DNA of 64,000 nt. It comes from Streptosporangium subroseum (lineage in GTDB: Bacteria > Actinomycetota > Actinomycetes > Streptosporangiales > Streptosporangiaceae). Numbering within the stretch: the stretch's first letter is position 1; the number at the start of each line of letters is the position of its first letter. The stretch spans positions 1 to 64,000 of the forward strand of contig NZ_FZOD01000012.1 of the NCBI RefSeq assembly GCF_900188345.1, written 5' to 3'. Made by a program: the position numbers and the translations under genes. Positions 43,983 through 53,379 of the stretch are shown here, in pieces. The notes under the pieces were generated by a model. That model was not told the origin of the DNA and did not search any database. It was given only the letters and a program-made list of their open reading frames with translations.

Positions 43983-44725
43983 CCCGCGCCGGTGAGCATG
44001 CCGCCGTCCACCGTGAACTCGCTGCCCGTGCAGTAGCTCGCCCGGTCGGAGGCGAGGAAGACCACCACGTGGGAGACCTCGACCGGCTTGGCGAAGCGTT
44101 TGATGACCATGGATTTCATGAACGCCTCGCCGTCCACCTCGGCCATGAGATCCGGATCCAGGGCCATGGAGGTGGCGATGGCACCGGGGTGCACGGAGTT
44201 CACCCGGATCTTGAACTGTGCGAGCTCGCGGGCCGCGGCCTTGGTCACGCCGCGCACGCCGAACTTGGAGGCGGAGTAGGCGGACAGGCCCGCCGCGCCG
44301 ATGAAGCCCTCGATCGAGGAGATGTTGACGATCGAGCCCCGGCCGGCGGCCCTCATGGGCGCGATCACGGACTTGACGCCGAGCCAGGTGCCCTTGAGGT
44401 TCACGTTGAGGACGTGGTCGAACTCGTCCGGCGTCATATCGGTGATCCGGCGAAATTTCATGATCCCGGCATTGTTGACCAGGACGTCGAGCTTGCCGTA
44501 CGTCTCGACGGCGGTGCCGACCGCGCGTTCCCAATCCTCGGCCTTCGTCACGTCCTGATGAACGAACAGCGCCCCGGTGGCCTCCGCCAGGGCCTGGCCC
44601 TCCTCGTCGAGCACGTCGCCGAAGACGACCCGGGCCCCCTCCTGGAGCAACAGCCGCACGTGGGATTCGCCCATGCCCCTGGCCCCGCCGGTGATCAGCG
44701 CGACTTTTCCGTCCAGAAGGCCCAT
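43976..44725 (-). CDS. Short-chain dehydrogenase/reductase, 20-beta-hydroxysteroid-dehydrogenase-like
   Basis: The 249-residue classical SDR has the NAD motif TGGARGMGESH, VNNAG, the catalytic Ser in NISSIEG and Tyr-x-x-x-Lys in YSASK, and the C-terminal YCTGSEFTVDGG. The N-terminus MGLLDGKVALITGGARGMG and GDVLDEEG resemble mycobacterial FabG3 (Rv2002), a 20-beta-hydroxysteroid dehydrogenase. A dyad of the shared CCAAGC type sits about 77 bp upstream. Oxidation of a steroid or hydroxyacyl substrate is likely. Confidence 0.9.
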   Translation of the reverse strand: MGLLDGKVALITGGARGMGESHVRLLLQEGARVVFGDVLDEEGQALAEATGALFVHQDVTKAEDWERAVGTAVETYGKLDVLVNNAGIMKFRRITDMTPDEFDHVLNVNLKGTWLGVKSVIAPMRAAGRGSIVNISSIEGFIGAAGLSAYSASKFGVRGVTKAAARELAQFKIRVNSVHPGAIATSMALDPDLMAEVDGEAFMKSMVIKRFAKPVEVSHVVVFLASDRASYCTGSEFTVDGGMLTGAGY

Positions 44726-44801
44726 CTCAAGCTCCTCGGATCACTCGCTGCGACGGCGGGTCTCCCCGTTGGGTGAGCGTGTCACCGGCCACTGATCGTC
44801 A

Positions 44802-44819
44802 AGCTAGCGAACGCTTGGT
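44802..44819. promoter_or_regulatory. Shared 18-bp dyad B (CCAAGC/GCTTGG type)
   Basis: On the minus strand it reads ACCAAGCGTTCGCTAGCT, aligned with dyads A (37469) and C (48688): CCAAGC at one arm, GCT at fixed spacing. It also forms CAAGC-N8-GCTTG at 44800-44817. It is upstream of the SDR gene and may also affect the divergent end of the kinase gene. Confidence 0.6.
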
Positions 44820-44823
44820 CGGC

Positions 44824-47211
44824 TCACAAGATGCCGTCCGGCGCGGGCTCGTCCAGCGCGGGTTCGTCCGGGACCTGCGCCCCGTCGCCGGTCCCCTCCG
44901 ACGGGGAGACGCTGGGATCCGGCTCGCAGGGAGGCAGGTCGAGCTTCACGTCCCGGGACTGCGTCTCGCCCGCGGGGACGGTGACGATCGTCACCAGCCG
45001 CTGTACGGGCTCCCCGCATTCGGGCAGCGCGGCGAACTCCCCGGCGACCCTCCGCGTGTATCCGGTGTCACCGGACAGCCGCAGAACCCGCATGCTGTCG
45101 GTCAGCCTGCCGCCGGCATTCTGGGCGAACCCGAGCCGTACGGTCACCGCCGAGGTGTCGGGCGTCCGTACCTGGAAGGAGACCGTGGCGCCGTTGAAAG
45201 AGGTGATCGAGACCGTCGGAGGCGCGCACTTCGGTCCCTCCACCGAGACCTCCTTGACCTGCGTGCCGTTGGCCGCCGGCCGGTCGGTGACGACGGTGAT
45301 CCCGAACAGCGCCCGCTCGCCACAGGCGACCTTGGAGGCCGGGATGGAGAGGTTCACGCTGTAGCCGGTCTTTCCGGACAGCGTTCTGGCCCGGGTGCCC
45401 AGGGTCCTGGTAGAGCCCTCGTCGCCCCTGCTCTCCTTGCGGGTGAACGTGGCGGTGAGCCGTACCTCACCCGGGCCGTCCGCACGGACCCGGACGGTCG
45501 CCTCGGCACCGTTCCAGGTGGCGATGTCCACGGTTTCGACCGAGGGCGCGGGGCACGGCTCGCCGCTGACCTTCATCGTGCGGCTCCGTACGCCCTCGGC
45601 GGCCTGGGGCGAGGTGGAGACCGTGACCCGGCGATAGAGGGTCTGCCCGCAGGCCGGAGCGGTGAAGGTGTGCGGGACGGTATGAGAGTAGGTCTTCAAC
45701 CCGGCGAGGGTGAAGGTGCGCGGCGGGGTCTCCCTGAGCCGATCGGGGTTCTGCCCCTCGGCGAACCCGACGGTCAGCACGACGCTCGCCGAGGTGGAGG
45801 CACGGAGGTCGACCGTGGTCCCGTTCGCGTCGATCCCCATGATCGACAGGCCGTTGACCGTGTGTACGGGCGGCGCTCCCGAGCCGGTCGGAGTCGGGGC
45901 CGAGGTCGGGGTCGGTGCGTTCGTGGCGCTCTTCGACGGGACCGGGCTCTGCGTCTGCGCCTGGCTCTTCGACGGAACCGGAATCGGGACCGGGGCCCGT
46001 ACCTGGCTCTTCGACGGGGCCGGTGCGGGACGGTCGGCATCCGTGGAATCCGCGGGCAGCTGGGCACGGCTGGTGGAGCCGGGCCGGGGGCTGATGATCG
46101 GCTCCGGCGGTGACTCCACGTCCTGGCTCTGCCCGGCAGGGGCGTCCCCGGTCACGGAGGGGCTCGACGGGGTGAAGATCGTGTCCGCGGCGAGCCGGTC
46201 GGGGGCCTGGTTGGCGGCCACCAGCCCGACCGTCACCGCGACGGTGATCACGCCCGCTCCGGCCAGCATCCGGGGACCCAGCCGGGGGCGGCGCATCCTC
46301 CCCACCCGACCGATCACGCTCTGGGCGACCGAGGTGCTCGCCTTCGGCGTGGGCTTGGCCAGGGGGAACGCCAGCGCCAGCAGCGTCGCCAGCTCGGCCA
46401 GATGCCGCCGCCCGCGCTGCTCCCACTCCGGCCCGTAGGCGGACAGCGCCGCCAGCTCCAGCTCGGAGAGGAACGCCCGCGCCGTCGACGGCCGGTCCAT
46501 CGGGGCCTTGGCCATGCCCCACGCGACCAGTCCCCTGACCGAGCTCGGCACGTGCTCCACCGGCACCGGTGTGTTCTGGTGCTGGTACATCAGTGCGGCA
46601 TGATGGTCGGCCGGGTACGGCCTGCGCCCGGTGAGGCATTCGAAGAACACGCACGTGGCCGCGTAGACATCGGTCGCCGTGCTCGCCGGGGCACCCGTCC
46701 ACTGCTCGGGAGCCATGTAGGGCGGGGTGCCGGCGGGAGCGTCGGACTCTCCGACGTGGGTGGCGATGCCGAAGTCCGTCAGCTTGCTGGTGCCGTCCGC
46801 CTGGATCAGCACGTTCTCCGGTTTGTAGTCGCGGTGCACGACCCCGGCCGAGTGCGCGAAGGCCAGGCCGAGCAGCGAGCCCTTGAGCACCGTCAGCGCC
46901 GCCTCGGGGCTCGTGCTGCCGTGTTCGGCCAGGATCTTCCTGAGCGCGACCCCGTCCACGAGTTCCATCACGATCGCGGCTTCGAGCACGTCCTCGTAGT
47001 ACTCGTAGAACTGGACCACGTTCGGGTCGCGCAGTTCCACCATGACGTGCGCCTCGTCGCGGAAGCGCGCCAGGAAACCGCGGTCGTCCTTCAAGGCCGC
47101 GTTCAGATATTTGATGGCCACGTAGGCGCCGGTGGCGGCATACGTGGCCAGAACCACTCGTCCGCCGCCGCCGGCGCCGAGCTCCCGAATCTCGCGATAT
47201 CCCGGAACCAT
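44824..47211 (-). CDS. Membrane Ser/Thr protein kinase with three repeated extracellular sensor domains
   Basis: The 795-residue protein has a kinase domain (5-255): ELGAGGGGRVV, Lys34 in VAIK, HRD with Asp128, DFG with Asp146, APEQ at 167-170. One TM helix lies near 317-334, followed by a Ser/Pro/Thr-rich linker with SKSQ repeats. The extracellular part consists of three similar beta-rich domains of about 95-105 residues (near 475-575, 575-680 and 680-770), each with a paired cysteine (ACGQ/EPC, ACGE/PKC, ECGE/PPC). This sensor module is not PASTA. GGAAGGGG supports ATG 47211. Ligand unknown. Confidence 0.9.
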   Translation of the reverse strand: MVPGYREIRELGAGGGGRVVLATYAATGAYVAIKYLNAALKDDRGFLARFRDEAHVMVELRDPNVVQFYEYYEDVLEAAIVMELVDGVALRKILAEHGSTSPEAALTVLKGSLLGLAFAHSAGVVHRDYKPENVLIQADGTSKLTDFGIATHVGESDAPAGTPPYMAPEQWTGAPASTATDVYAATCVFFECLTGRRPYPADHHAALMYQHQNTPVPVEHVPSSVRGLVAWGMAKAPMDRPSTARAFLSELELAALSAYGPEWEQRGRRHLAELATLLALAFPLAKPTPKASTSVAQSVIGRVGRMRRPRLGPRMLAGAGVITVAVTVGLVAANQAPDRLAADTIFTPSSPSVTGDAPAGQSQDVESPPEPIISPRPGSTSRAQLPADSTDADRPAPAPSKSQVRAPVPIPVPSKSQAQTQSPVPSKSATNAPTPTSAPTPTGSGAPPVHTVNGLSIMGIDANGTTVDLRASTSASVVLTVGFAEGQNPDRLRETPPRTFTLAGLKTYSHTVPHTFTAPACGQTLYRRVTVSTSPQAAEGVRSRTMKVSGEPCPAPSVETVDIATWNGAEATVRVRADGPGEVRLTATFTRKESRGDEGSTRTLGTRARTLSGKTGYSVNLSIPASKVACGERALFGITVVTDRPAANGTQVKEVSVEGPKCAPPTVSITSFNGATVSFQVRTPDTSAVTVRLGFAQNAGGRLTDSMRVLRLSGDTGYTRRVAGEFAALPECGEPVQRLVTIVTVPAGETQSRDVKLDLPPCEPDPSVSPSEGTGDGAQVPDEPALDEPAPDGIL

Positions 47212-47417
47212 TCGGTCCCCTTCCGAGTGCCGTCGCCTTGTTTGACGGTCTCACCCATACGCTTGGTTGTCACGATCCGAGAAATTTGGCGGAGAGTGAT
47301 ATGAAAAACATGCCAAGTAGCCGGTCTGGCCACATAGTGAGCTTTGATCGGCGGTCAGGCAAGCGCTGGGATTCAGGAAGGCCGGAGCGGTATCGCGACG
47401 TGTCGGAGCCGTTGGAC

Positions 47418-48671
47418 CTACCGAACCTGCAGGGAGCCGTAGACGGCCTCGGCGAGGCGGTAGGCGCGGAGGCTGCCCGAGACCGCGCCCGCCATCTTGT
47501 TCATCGCGTAGGCCATGCCCAGGCCGTGTTCGACGTCGCCGAGGCCCAGGGATCCACCCATGCCGGTATGGCCGAAAGCGGACTCCACGCCCCCTGCCGG
47601 GGTGAGGAAGGTCAGGGACGGGCGCATGTAGCCGAGGCCGAAGGAACTGTCGATGAACAGCACCCTGTCCGGGCCGTCGACCCTCCTGCGCGTCGCGTCC
47701 CTCAGGGTCTCCGCGCGCAGGATCCGCCCGGCCGCCAGGTCGCGATAGAAGCCCGCGAGGCCTCGGGCGGTGGCGACGGCGCCCATCGCCGGCCAGCCCG
47801 CACGGAGGACGACCGGGTTGTTGCCGCCTCCCTGAAGCCGGTGGATCGGCGGATTGCCCAGTGCCCGGTTCATCAGGCTGTCCTTGTCCAGGGAGGCCCG
47901 GGACATCTCGTAGATCGGGTCTCCGGGGCCCTGCCCCGGTAGCCCGGCCGAGGCTCCGGCGTCGTCCGGATCGGCGTCCGGCCCTCTGCCTGAGCCGTTG
48001 CCCGAGCCGCTGTCCGTCGCGGGCTTCCTCCGCTCTCCGGCGGACAGCCGCGCCGCTCGCGCCGCCACGTCGTCCGGTGCGCCGACCCAGAGCTCCAGTC
48101 CCAGAGGCCCGGCGATCTCGGTGGCCACGATCTCGCCCACGGTCTTGCCCGACACTCGGCGAATCACCTCGCCGACCAGGAACCCGTACGTCAGCGCATG
48201 GTAGCCGTGCGCGGTTCCCGGCTCCCAGATCGGAGCCTGCCCGGCGAGGCGGTCGGCGATGGCGGGCTGGTCCTCGAACTCCTCCAGCGGGACCTGCTCC
48301 TCGATCACGGGCAGCCCGGCCTGGTGGGTGAGCAGGTGCTCGACGGTGACGCGCTCCTTGCCGCCCCGCGCGAACTCCGGCCAGACCTCCGCGACCGGAG
48401 CGGTGACGTCGAGCAGCCCGCGCTCGGCCAGCAGCAGCGCCGCCGTCGCGGTCACCGCCTTCGTGCACGAGTACGTCAGCACGGGGGTGTCGCTCTCCCA
48501 GGTCCGCCCGCTGTGCCGGTCGGCGACCCCACCCCACAGGTCCACGACGGGCTCACCGTCCAGGAAGACGGCGAACGCCGCGCCCAGCTCCTCTCCGTCG
48601 GCGAAATGCCGGTCGAACACCTCACGCACCCGGGAGAACCGGGGGTCGCACGTCCCGTGCACCGTCGTCAT
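47418..48671 (-). CDS. Serine hydrolase of the beta-lactamase/EstB esterase family
   Basis: The 417-residue protein shows the S-x-x-K motif as YSCTKAVTATAALLLAERG, the Tyr motif in GYHALTYGFLVGEVI, and HTGMGG near the C-terminus in place of KTG. This is the EstB or LipL-like branch of class C beta-lactamase-fold esterases. A Gly/Asp/Ser-rich insert lies around residues 215-245. Such genes are frequent in actinobacterial lipid and steroid loci. The 18-bp dyad C lies 17 bp upstream of the start at 48671. Cytoplasmic by lack of a signal peptide. Confidence 0.9.
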   Translation of the reverse strand: MTTVHGTCDPRFSRVREVFDRHFADGEELGAAFAVFLDGEPVVDLWGGVADRHSGRTWESDTPVLTYSCTKAVTATAALLLAERGLLDVTAPVAEVWPEFARGGKERVTVEHLLTHQAGLPVIEEQVPLEEFEDQPAIADRLAGQAPIWEPGTAHGYHALTYGFLVGEVIRRVSGKTVGEIVATEIAGPLGLELWVGAPDDVAARAARLSAGERRKPATDSGSGNGSGRGPDADPDDAGASAGLPGQGPGDPIYEMSRASLDKDSLMNRALGNPPIHRLQGGGNNPVVLRAGWPAMGAVATARGLAGFYRDLAAGRILRAETLRDATRRRVDGPDRVLFIDSSFGLGYMRPSLTFLTPAGGVESAFGHTGMGGSLGLGDVEHGLGMAYAMNKMAGAVSGSLRAYRLAEAVYGSLQVR

Positions 48672-48687
48672 AACCCATCCTTACGAA

Positions 48688-48705
48688 AGTGAGCACTTGC
48701 TTGGC
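48688..48705. promoter_or_regulatory. Shared 18-bp dyad C (CCAAGC/GCT type)
   Basis: On the minus strand it reads GCCAAGCAAGTGCTCACT, immediately upstream of the beta-lactamase-fold esterase gene and aligned with dyads A and B. Its core AGCACTTGCT is a near-palindrome. Confidence 0.6.
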
Positions 48706-48804
48706 AGTCGAGCCTAACAACCGAGGTCGTCCCGGCTCCCTTGGAGCGCGGATCAACATCGTCTCCAGGTGGGAGGGTCCCGCCGGTTACGGCGCGAACC
48801 TTGC

Positions 48805-48978
48805 TGGACGAACTTCGCCCGCACCGGCGACCCCAACGGGGAAGGACCGCTCCGCTGGGAGCGCTTCGACCGCGCCGCCTCCGTCCCGCACACCCGGTCC
48901 CTGGAGCCGGACGCGGTCAAACCGGTCGACTACGCCGCCGACCACAACCTCGACTTCTGGCCGGCACCGGGCGGCTGA
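48805..48978 (+). pseudogene. C-terminal remnant of a type-B carboxylesterase
   Basis: About 57 codons starting WTNFARTGDPNGEGPLRW and ending YAADHNLDFWPAPGG match the C-terminal end of type-B carboxylesterases, where WTNFARTGDPN and the terminal CDFW-like segment are hallmarks. The region upstream of 48800 carries no further esterase sequence and no start with RBS. The rest of the gene has therefore been lost. It lies in the gap 48672-49236, which otherwise holds dyad C. Confidence 0.7.
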
Positions 48979-49236
48979 CCTGCCGACGCCGGATAGCTGA
49001 CGTAACTGACGTAGCCGACGTAGCTGACACTGCCATGGTCGAGGCGCTGACCAGGGGAAACCCTCACCGGCGTTTCACCTCGACCCTGGCGGTGCCTTTT
49101 TCTCTCCCGTTTTCTTTCGACCCGGAGTCGTCCCGCACCGCGCGCCCGGTTGTCTCCGGCCCCCGATACATCTGCGTCTGCCGAACTTTCAGCGTGATAT
49201 AAGTGCTAGAAATCATTCGCCGACGGAAATTTTGGT

Positions 49237-50043
49237 ATGCAAACTATTCGTGGTCGTGCAAGGTTTTTCACGGTGGCCATGGCGGCCGCCGTCACCCTGG
49301 GTTTTGTCATCGGTGGTCTCAACGCCCTCACTCCCCGAGTCGCTCTCTCCGCTTCCGTGAGTTCCGCCGTGAGCGCCAGCAAGCACGCGGTGACGACTTC
49401 CACGACGAAGGTCGGCGGAAAGTCCTACCTCAGGGTGCAGGTGACCAGCAAGTATGGCACCAGCAAGAAATTTACCGTGAAGCAGCGCGTCTGTGTGAAG
49501 AGCGCGTGCCGAACGGTCACATCCGCCCTTTCGATAAAGGCCGGCCGGACGGCATGGCAGGGGATTTACCTCGGCACCGGCACATACAAGAAGAGCGGTG
49601 TCCCCTCGGTGTCGGTGACGACGCCGAAGCCCGCGCCGTCGGCCTCCGCGCCCCGGCCCACCGCGACGGCCACGATCAGGGTTACGGAGACGGTCACGGT
49701 GACCACCGTCGCCACGGTGACCGCCACGCCCACGGTGACCGTCACCGCCACGCCCACCGCCACCCCCACGGTCACCGTGACGGTGACCCAGGCACCGGGG
49801 AGCGAGGCCCTGTGCGGGGCGCCCACCAATTCCTACGGATTCACGTTCTGCGGCACGGGGAACGGGGTTCCCGCGCCCGCGCAAAACGCCTGCGATGTAT
49901 TTAATTGCATCGCAAGCTTTGACGATGGGGAGGGCTACCTGGTCATGTGCAATGACCAGATGGTAAGCCTGTCGGGTGGAATAGAGGGAGCCTGCTCTTC
50001 TCACCGCGGAGTGCTTCGGACGATCTATCGAACCGCCGCGTAG
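49237..50043 (+). CDS. Secreted protein with Thr/Val/Pro repeat linker and DUF3761-like C-terminus
   Basis: The 268-residue exported protein has a signal peptide (residues 1-40), a beta-rich N-terminal domain with a Cys pair (RVCVKSACR), a Thr/Val/Pro linker of TVTVTATPT-type repeats (about 128-188), and a C-terminal Cys-rich domain ending MCNDQMVSLSGGIEGACSSH-RG, which resembles DUF3761. It probably acts at the cell wall. No strong SD precedes ATG 49237. Function unknown. Confidence 0.75.
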   Translation: MQTIRGRARFFTVAMAAAVTLGFVIGGLNALTPRVALSASVSSAVSASKHAVTTSTTKVGGKSYLRVQVTSKYGTSKKFTVKQRVCVKSACRTVTSALSIKAGRTAWQGIYLGTGTYKKSGVPSVSVTTPKPAPSASAPRPTATATIRVTETVTVTTVATVTATPTVTVTATPTATPTVTVTVTQAPGSEALCGAPTNSYGFTFCGTGNGVPAPAQNACDVFNCIASFDDGEGYLVMCNDQMVSLSGGIEGACSSHRGVLRTIYRTAA

Positions 50044-50288
50044 ACCGTATAGCGGAATGTTCACGAAGGACGGGCAGGGTGTCTCTGCCGACCTCGTTGA
50101 CCCGACCCGTCATGCGGGATTCGTGAGCAGCTCAACCGAGGCCTGAGAATGCCCGTCCACGCTGTTTCCGGGCTGTGAGGCTCGCCCCGCGTTTCGTTTC
50201 CCGGGCGGTCCGGCCGTCGTCCCAGATGAATGGGATTCCACGGGCCGCGGGCGTCCTTTTCCGGTCGGCGAAGTCGGTCGGAAAAGAA

Positions 50289-50324
50289 GCCGTGGGCCTC
50301 CCTGTGTCAGCGGAGGCCCACGGC
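50289..50324. terminator. Terminator hairpin 1 in the convergent gap
   Basis: A perfect 13-bp stem (50289-50301 with 50312-50324), 10-nt loop, lies between two convergent secreted-protein genes. The gap 50044-50387 has no gene. Confidence 0.85.
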
Positions 50325-50335
50325 CTTGGGGTGCA

Positions 50336-50374
50336 CCTGATCGGCGAGAGGATCGGCGCCTACCGCCGATCAGG
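50336..50374 (-). terminator. Terminator hairpin 2 in the convergent gap
   Basis: A perfect 11-bp stem CCTGATCGGCG with CGCCGATCAGG (50336-50346, 50364-50374) ends 14 bp from the stop of the CBM32 gene. Confidence 0.8.
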
Positions 50375-50387
50375 CGGGCTCAGAACC

Positions 50388-52961
50388 TCAGGGATAGGAG
50401 ACGAGCTTGGACGGGATCGTCGCCGTGCCCTGGGCGGGACCGCCGACGCCGTTGATCACATGGTTGATCTTGCCTGCGCCTCCGAGGGACACGGTGAGCA
50501 GACTGTGGAACTTGACGCCCGGCTTCACCGGCGCCTCGAACCCGTTCTCCACCTCGATCGTCGGGTCGACGTTGAAGTAGACGTAGCTGCCGAGACCCCA
50601 GCCCTCGTGGGTGTTGACGGCGGGGCCGACCTTGTAGGCCGCCCATCCCTTGGTGGTGCCGTTCATGAAGGCCGCCTGGTTCGGCGGGTCGTACGCCTTC
50701 TCGTTCTGGAAGAAGATCGTCCGACCGCGCTCGCCGTACCACTCCACGTCGTACTTGCGGAAGTGCTCGACGAACAGGCCCGTGGCCAGTACGTCGTCAC
50801 CGTTGACGATCAGGCCGGTCTCGGCGGTGTTGACGTTCCAGCCGATGCCCGCGCCGTGGTCGCCGCGCCACAGCCAGGTGTGGTCGATGATCACGTCGTC
50901 GCTGTTGACGACCACGCTGGTGGTGGCGTTGCCGGCGAAGGCGCCGCCGATCCGGACGAACACGTCCTGCATCGTGGTCGGGTTGGCGGCGTGGTCGGCG
51001 CTCGACCCCTGCGGGCCGATCTCCAGGAGCACGTCGGACTTCTGGGTGCCCGCGTCGATCAGGAAGCCGGCGAGCTTGACGCCGTCCACGTCGGCCACCT
51101 TGACCGCGCTGACGCCGCCACCCGGGATCAGCGTGGCCAGGCCGAGGCCCAGGACCACGGTGTTCGCGCGAGTCACGTTGATCGGCTGGCTGAGGTTGTA
51201 GATGCCGGGGGTGAGCAGCAGGTTGAGGCCCGAGCCGAGCGCGGCGTTGATGGTCGCGGCCGAGTCGCTCGGCTTGGCGACGAAGAACTGGCTGAGCGGG
51301 AGCGAGGTGCCGGGAGTGGAGCCGTTCGCCCAGCTCACGCCCCGCGCGTTGGTCCGCTTGGACGGGACGAACACCCGGTAGCCGCTGGAGTCCGCGTAGA
51401 GGTACGGCTTCTCACGGCTGATCGGGGTGTTGTCGAGCGTGGTGTAGGACTGGTCGAGGAAGTTGGTGGCGGGAGCGCCCGTCACTCCGGAGAAGACCAT
51501 GTTCCACACGCCGTTGACCCAGCCGCCGACGGAGCTGTCACGGGTGTACCACTGCTGCTGTGAGTACGGGCCGACCGCACCGTCGATCTTGCTGTCGGCG
51601 ATGTAGCCGCCGCTGGCCCAGCCGTAGCCGGTGGGCGCCAGGTTCAGCGCGCCCTTGATGTGCATGCGGCGGAACGGCGCGGCCTGGGAGACCGCCCACT
51701 GGTTGGTGCCGCCGGGAGGCTGGACCGACAGGTTCTCCGTCGAGCGCCAGAAGTTCTGGGTCGCGTTGCCGCCGAACCAGCCCGCGTCGACGGTTACACC
51801 GCTGAGGGTGACGTCGTCGGGGTTCTGGCCCAGGCCCATGATCGAGGTGTAGAAGCCGACCTTGGCGTTCACGTTATAGGTGCCGGGCTTGAACAGGAAG
51901 GCGTGGCGCCCGGTGCCGAACTGGGCCGACTCCTGCTGGGCGAAGACCGTGTCCAACTGGCTCTGGATGCTGGCGGTGGACATGGACGGGTCGAAGACGT
52001 GGACGTTCGGGCCCAGGTCCCCTCCGCCGCCGGTCGGCGGCGGATCCGTCGGACCGCCCGTCGTGGTGGTGTACACGGCGAACTCCCACAGCGAGTATCC
52101 GTAGGCGGTGCCCCGAGCGGTGCCGTTCATCCGGACGTACCGGCCGGAGCCGCTCACGTCGTAGGACTGGTTGCCGCCGGTGGCGCCGGTGACGGTCTTG
52201 AGGTCTGTCCAGGTGGTGCCGTCGGTCGATGCCTGGAGCTTGAAGGCGGTCGCGTACGCGGCCTCCCACCTCAGGTCGATCTTGCAGATGTTCAGTGCCG
52301 AGCCGAGGTCCACCTGGACCCACTGCGGGTCACCGGCGGCGCTGGACCAGCGGGTGCCGTTGTTGCCGTCGAAGGCGCCGCTCGCGGGGGTGCCGGCGAT
52401 CTGGACCGACGATGCGCTGGCGGGCTTGTTCAGCGCGGCGTTGGTGGTCGTACACGAGCCTCCGGTGCCCGGGTCGGTGCCGCCGGGGGTGCCGAGGACC
52501 TGGAACTCCCACAGGGAGTATCCGTAGCCGGTGGCCCGCGTGACGCCGAGCATCCGGACGTACCGGCCGCTGCCGGTGACGTCCCAGGTGTCCGCGCCGC
52601 CGTCGCCGCCGGTGACGGTCTTGAGGTCGGTCCAGGTGGTTCCGTTCGCGGATGCCTGGATCTTGTATCCGCTGCCGTAGGCCGCCTCCCAGTTCAGGAC
52701 GACCTGGCTGATGGTGGCCGAGGCCCCCAGGTCCACCTGGAGCCACTGGGAGTCGGTGTTCGCGCTGGACCAGCGGGTGCCGAGGTTGCCGTCGAAGGCG
52801 TAGCTCGCCGGGGTGCCGGCGTTCTCGGTCGATGAGGAGGTCGCGGTCTTTCCTTGCGACAGAAGCGTGGCCGCGAAGGCGGGAGTGGACGGTACTGCGA
52901 TCAGAGCTGCCAGGACCGCTAACGCGGTCCATAAAACGGCAGGACGGAATAGACCTCTCAT
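50388..52961 (-). CDS. Secreted beta-helix protein with two F5/8 type C (CBM32) domains
   Basis: The 857-residue exported protein starts with a signal peptide (to about residue 31), then two discoidin/F5/8C carbohydrate-binding domains (about 32-155 and 165-310; each with AFDG-N-GTRWSS, WLQVDLG or WVQVDLG, and YVRM...YGYSLWEF). A Gly/Pro linker follows, then a right-handed beta-helix resembling pectate-lyase/exo-glucanase-type folds (about 325-857). It probably binds and acts on a polysaccharide; the catalytic class is not readable. ATG 52961 is chosen over GTG 52973, since GGAG in between is then the SD. Confidence 0.88.
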   Translation of the reverse strand: MRGLFRPAVLWTALAVLAALIAVPSTPAFAATLLSQGKTATSSSTENAGTPASYAFDGNLGTRWSSANTDSQWLQVDLGASATISQVVLNWEAAYGSGYKIQASANGTTWTDLKTVTGGDGGADTWDVTGSGRYVRMLGVTRATGYGYSLWEFQVLGTPGGTDPGTGGSCTTTNAALNKPASASSVQIAGTPASGAFDGNNGTRWSSAAGDPQWVQVDLGSALNICKIDLRWEAAYATAFKLQASTDGTTWTDLKTVTGATGGNQSYDVSGSGRYVRMNGTARGTAYGYSLWEFAVYTTTTGGPTDPPPTGGGGDLGPNVHVFDPSMSTASIQSQLDTVFAQQESAQFGTGRHAFLFKPGTYNVNAKVGFYTSIMGLGQNPDDVTLSGVTVDAGWFGGNATQNFWRSTENLSVQPPGGTNQWAVSQAAPFRRMHIKGALNLAPTGYGWASGGYIADSKIDGAVGPYSQQQWYTRDSSVGGWVNGVWNMVFSGVTGAPATNFLDQSYTTLDNTPISREKPYLYADSSGYRVFVPSKRTNARGVSWANGSTPGTSLPLSQFFVAKPSDSAATINAALGSGLNLLLTPGIYNLSQPINVTRANTVVLGLGLATLIPGGGVSAVKVADVDGVKLAGFLIDAGTQKSDVLLEIGPQGSSADHAANPTTMQDVFVRIGGAFAGNATTSVVVNSDDVIIDHTWLWRGDHGAGIGWNVNTAETGLIVNGDDVLATGLFVEHFRKYDVEWYGERGRTIFFQNEKAYDPPNQAAFMNGTTKGWAAYKVGPAVNTHEGWGLGSYVYFNVDPTIEVENGFEAPVKPGVKFHSLLTVSLGGAGKINHVINGVGGPAQGTATIPSKLVSYP

Positions 52962-53379
52962 GCTTGTCTCCACAGAGGATCCGGGGGGTGAAAGGGGTCT
53001 AACGGCAGGCAGAAACTCGACTTACGACACGCTGTAATACATACCTTATTTTGCTATTTAATTTAACTCATAGGAAACAAGAGGGTCAATAGGCAGGGAG
53101 CCGCGACCGCTCAGATGAAGGATGGGTTCCATGTCGATCTCGGGAACCCCACGTGAGGGATACGCCCTGGGTGCGGGGCTACAGCACCCACCAGCCGGGG
53201 AGCGCGACCGCCCGGGCCGTGGAGGCGGGAGCCGGAGTCCCGGTCTCCGGCGCAGCCGTACGAAGACAGCCTCGTGCCCACTCGTCGGCGTCGCGCGCCC
53301 CTGGCGTCATGCCTCGCAACCCTCAGGCGGGGCCTGTGCTGAAACGGCCGCCCTTCCGGGGGGATCAGTCGGTAGAGAT

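Noticed and set aside
49566..49829. Val/Thr-rich minus-strand frame opposite the DUF3761-like gene
   Set aside because: It is the complement of the TVTVTATP repeat linker, which reads as Val/Thr/Gly on either strand.
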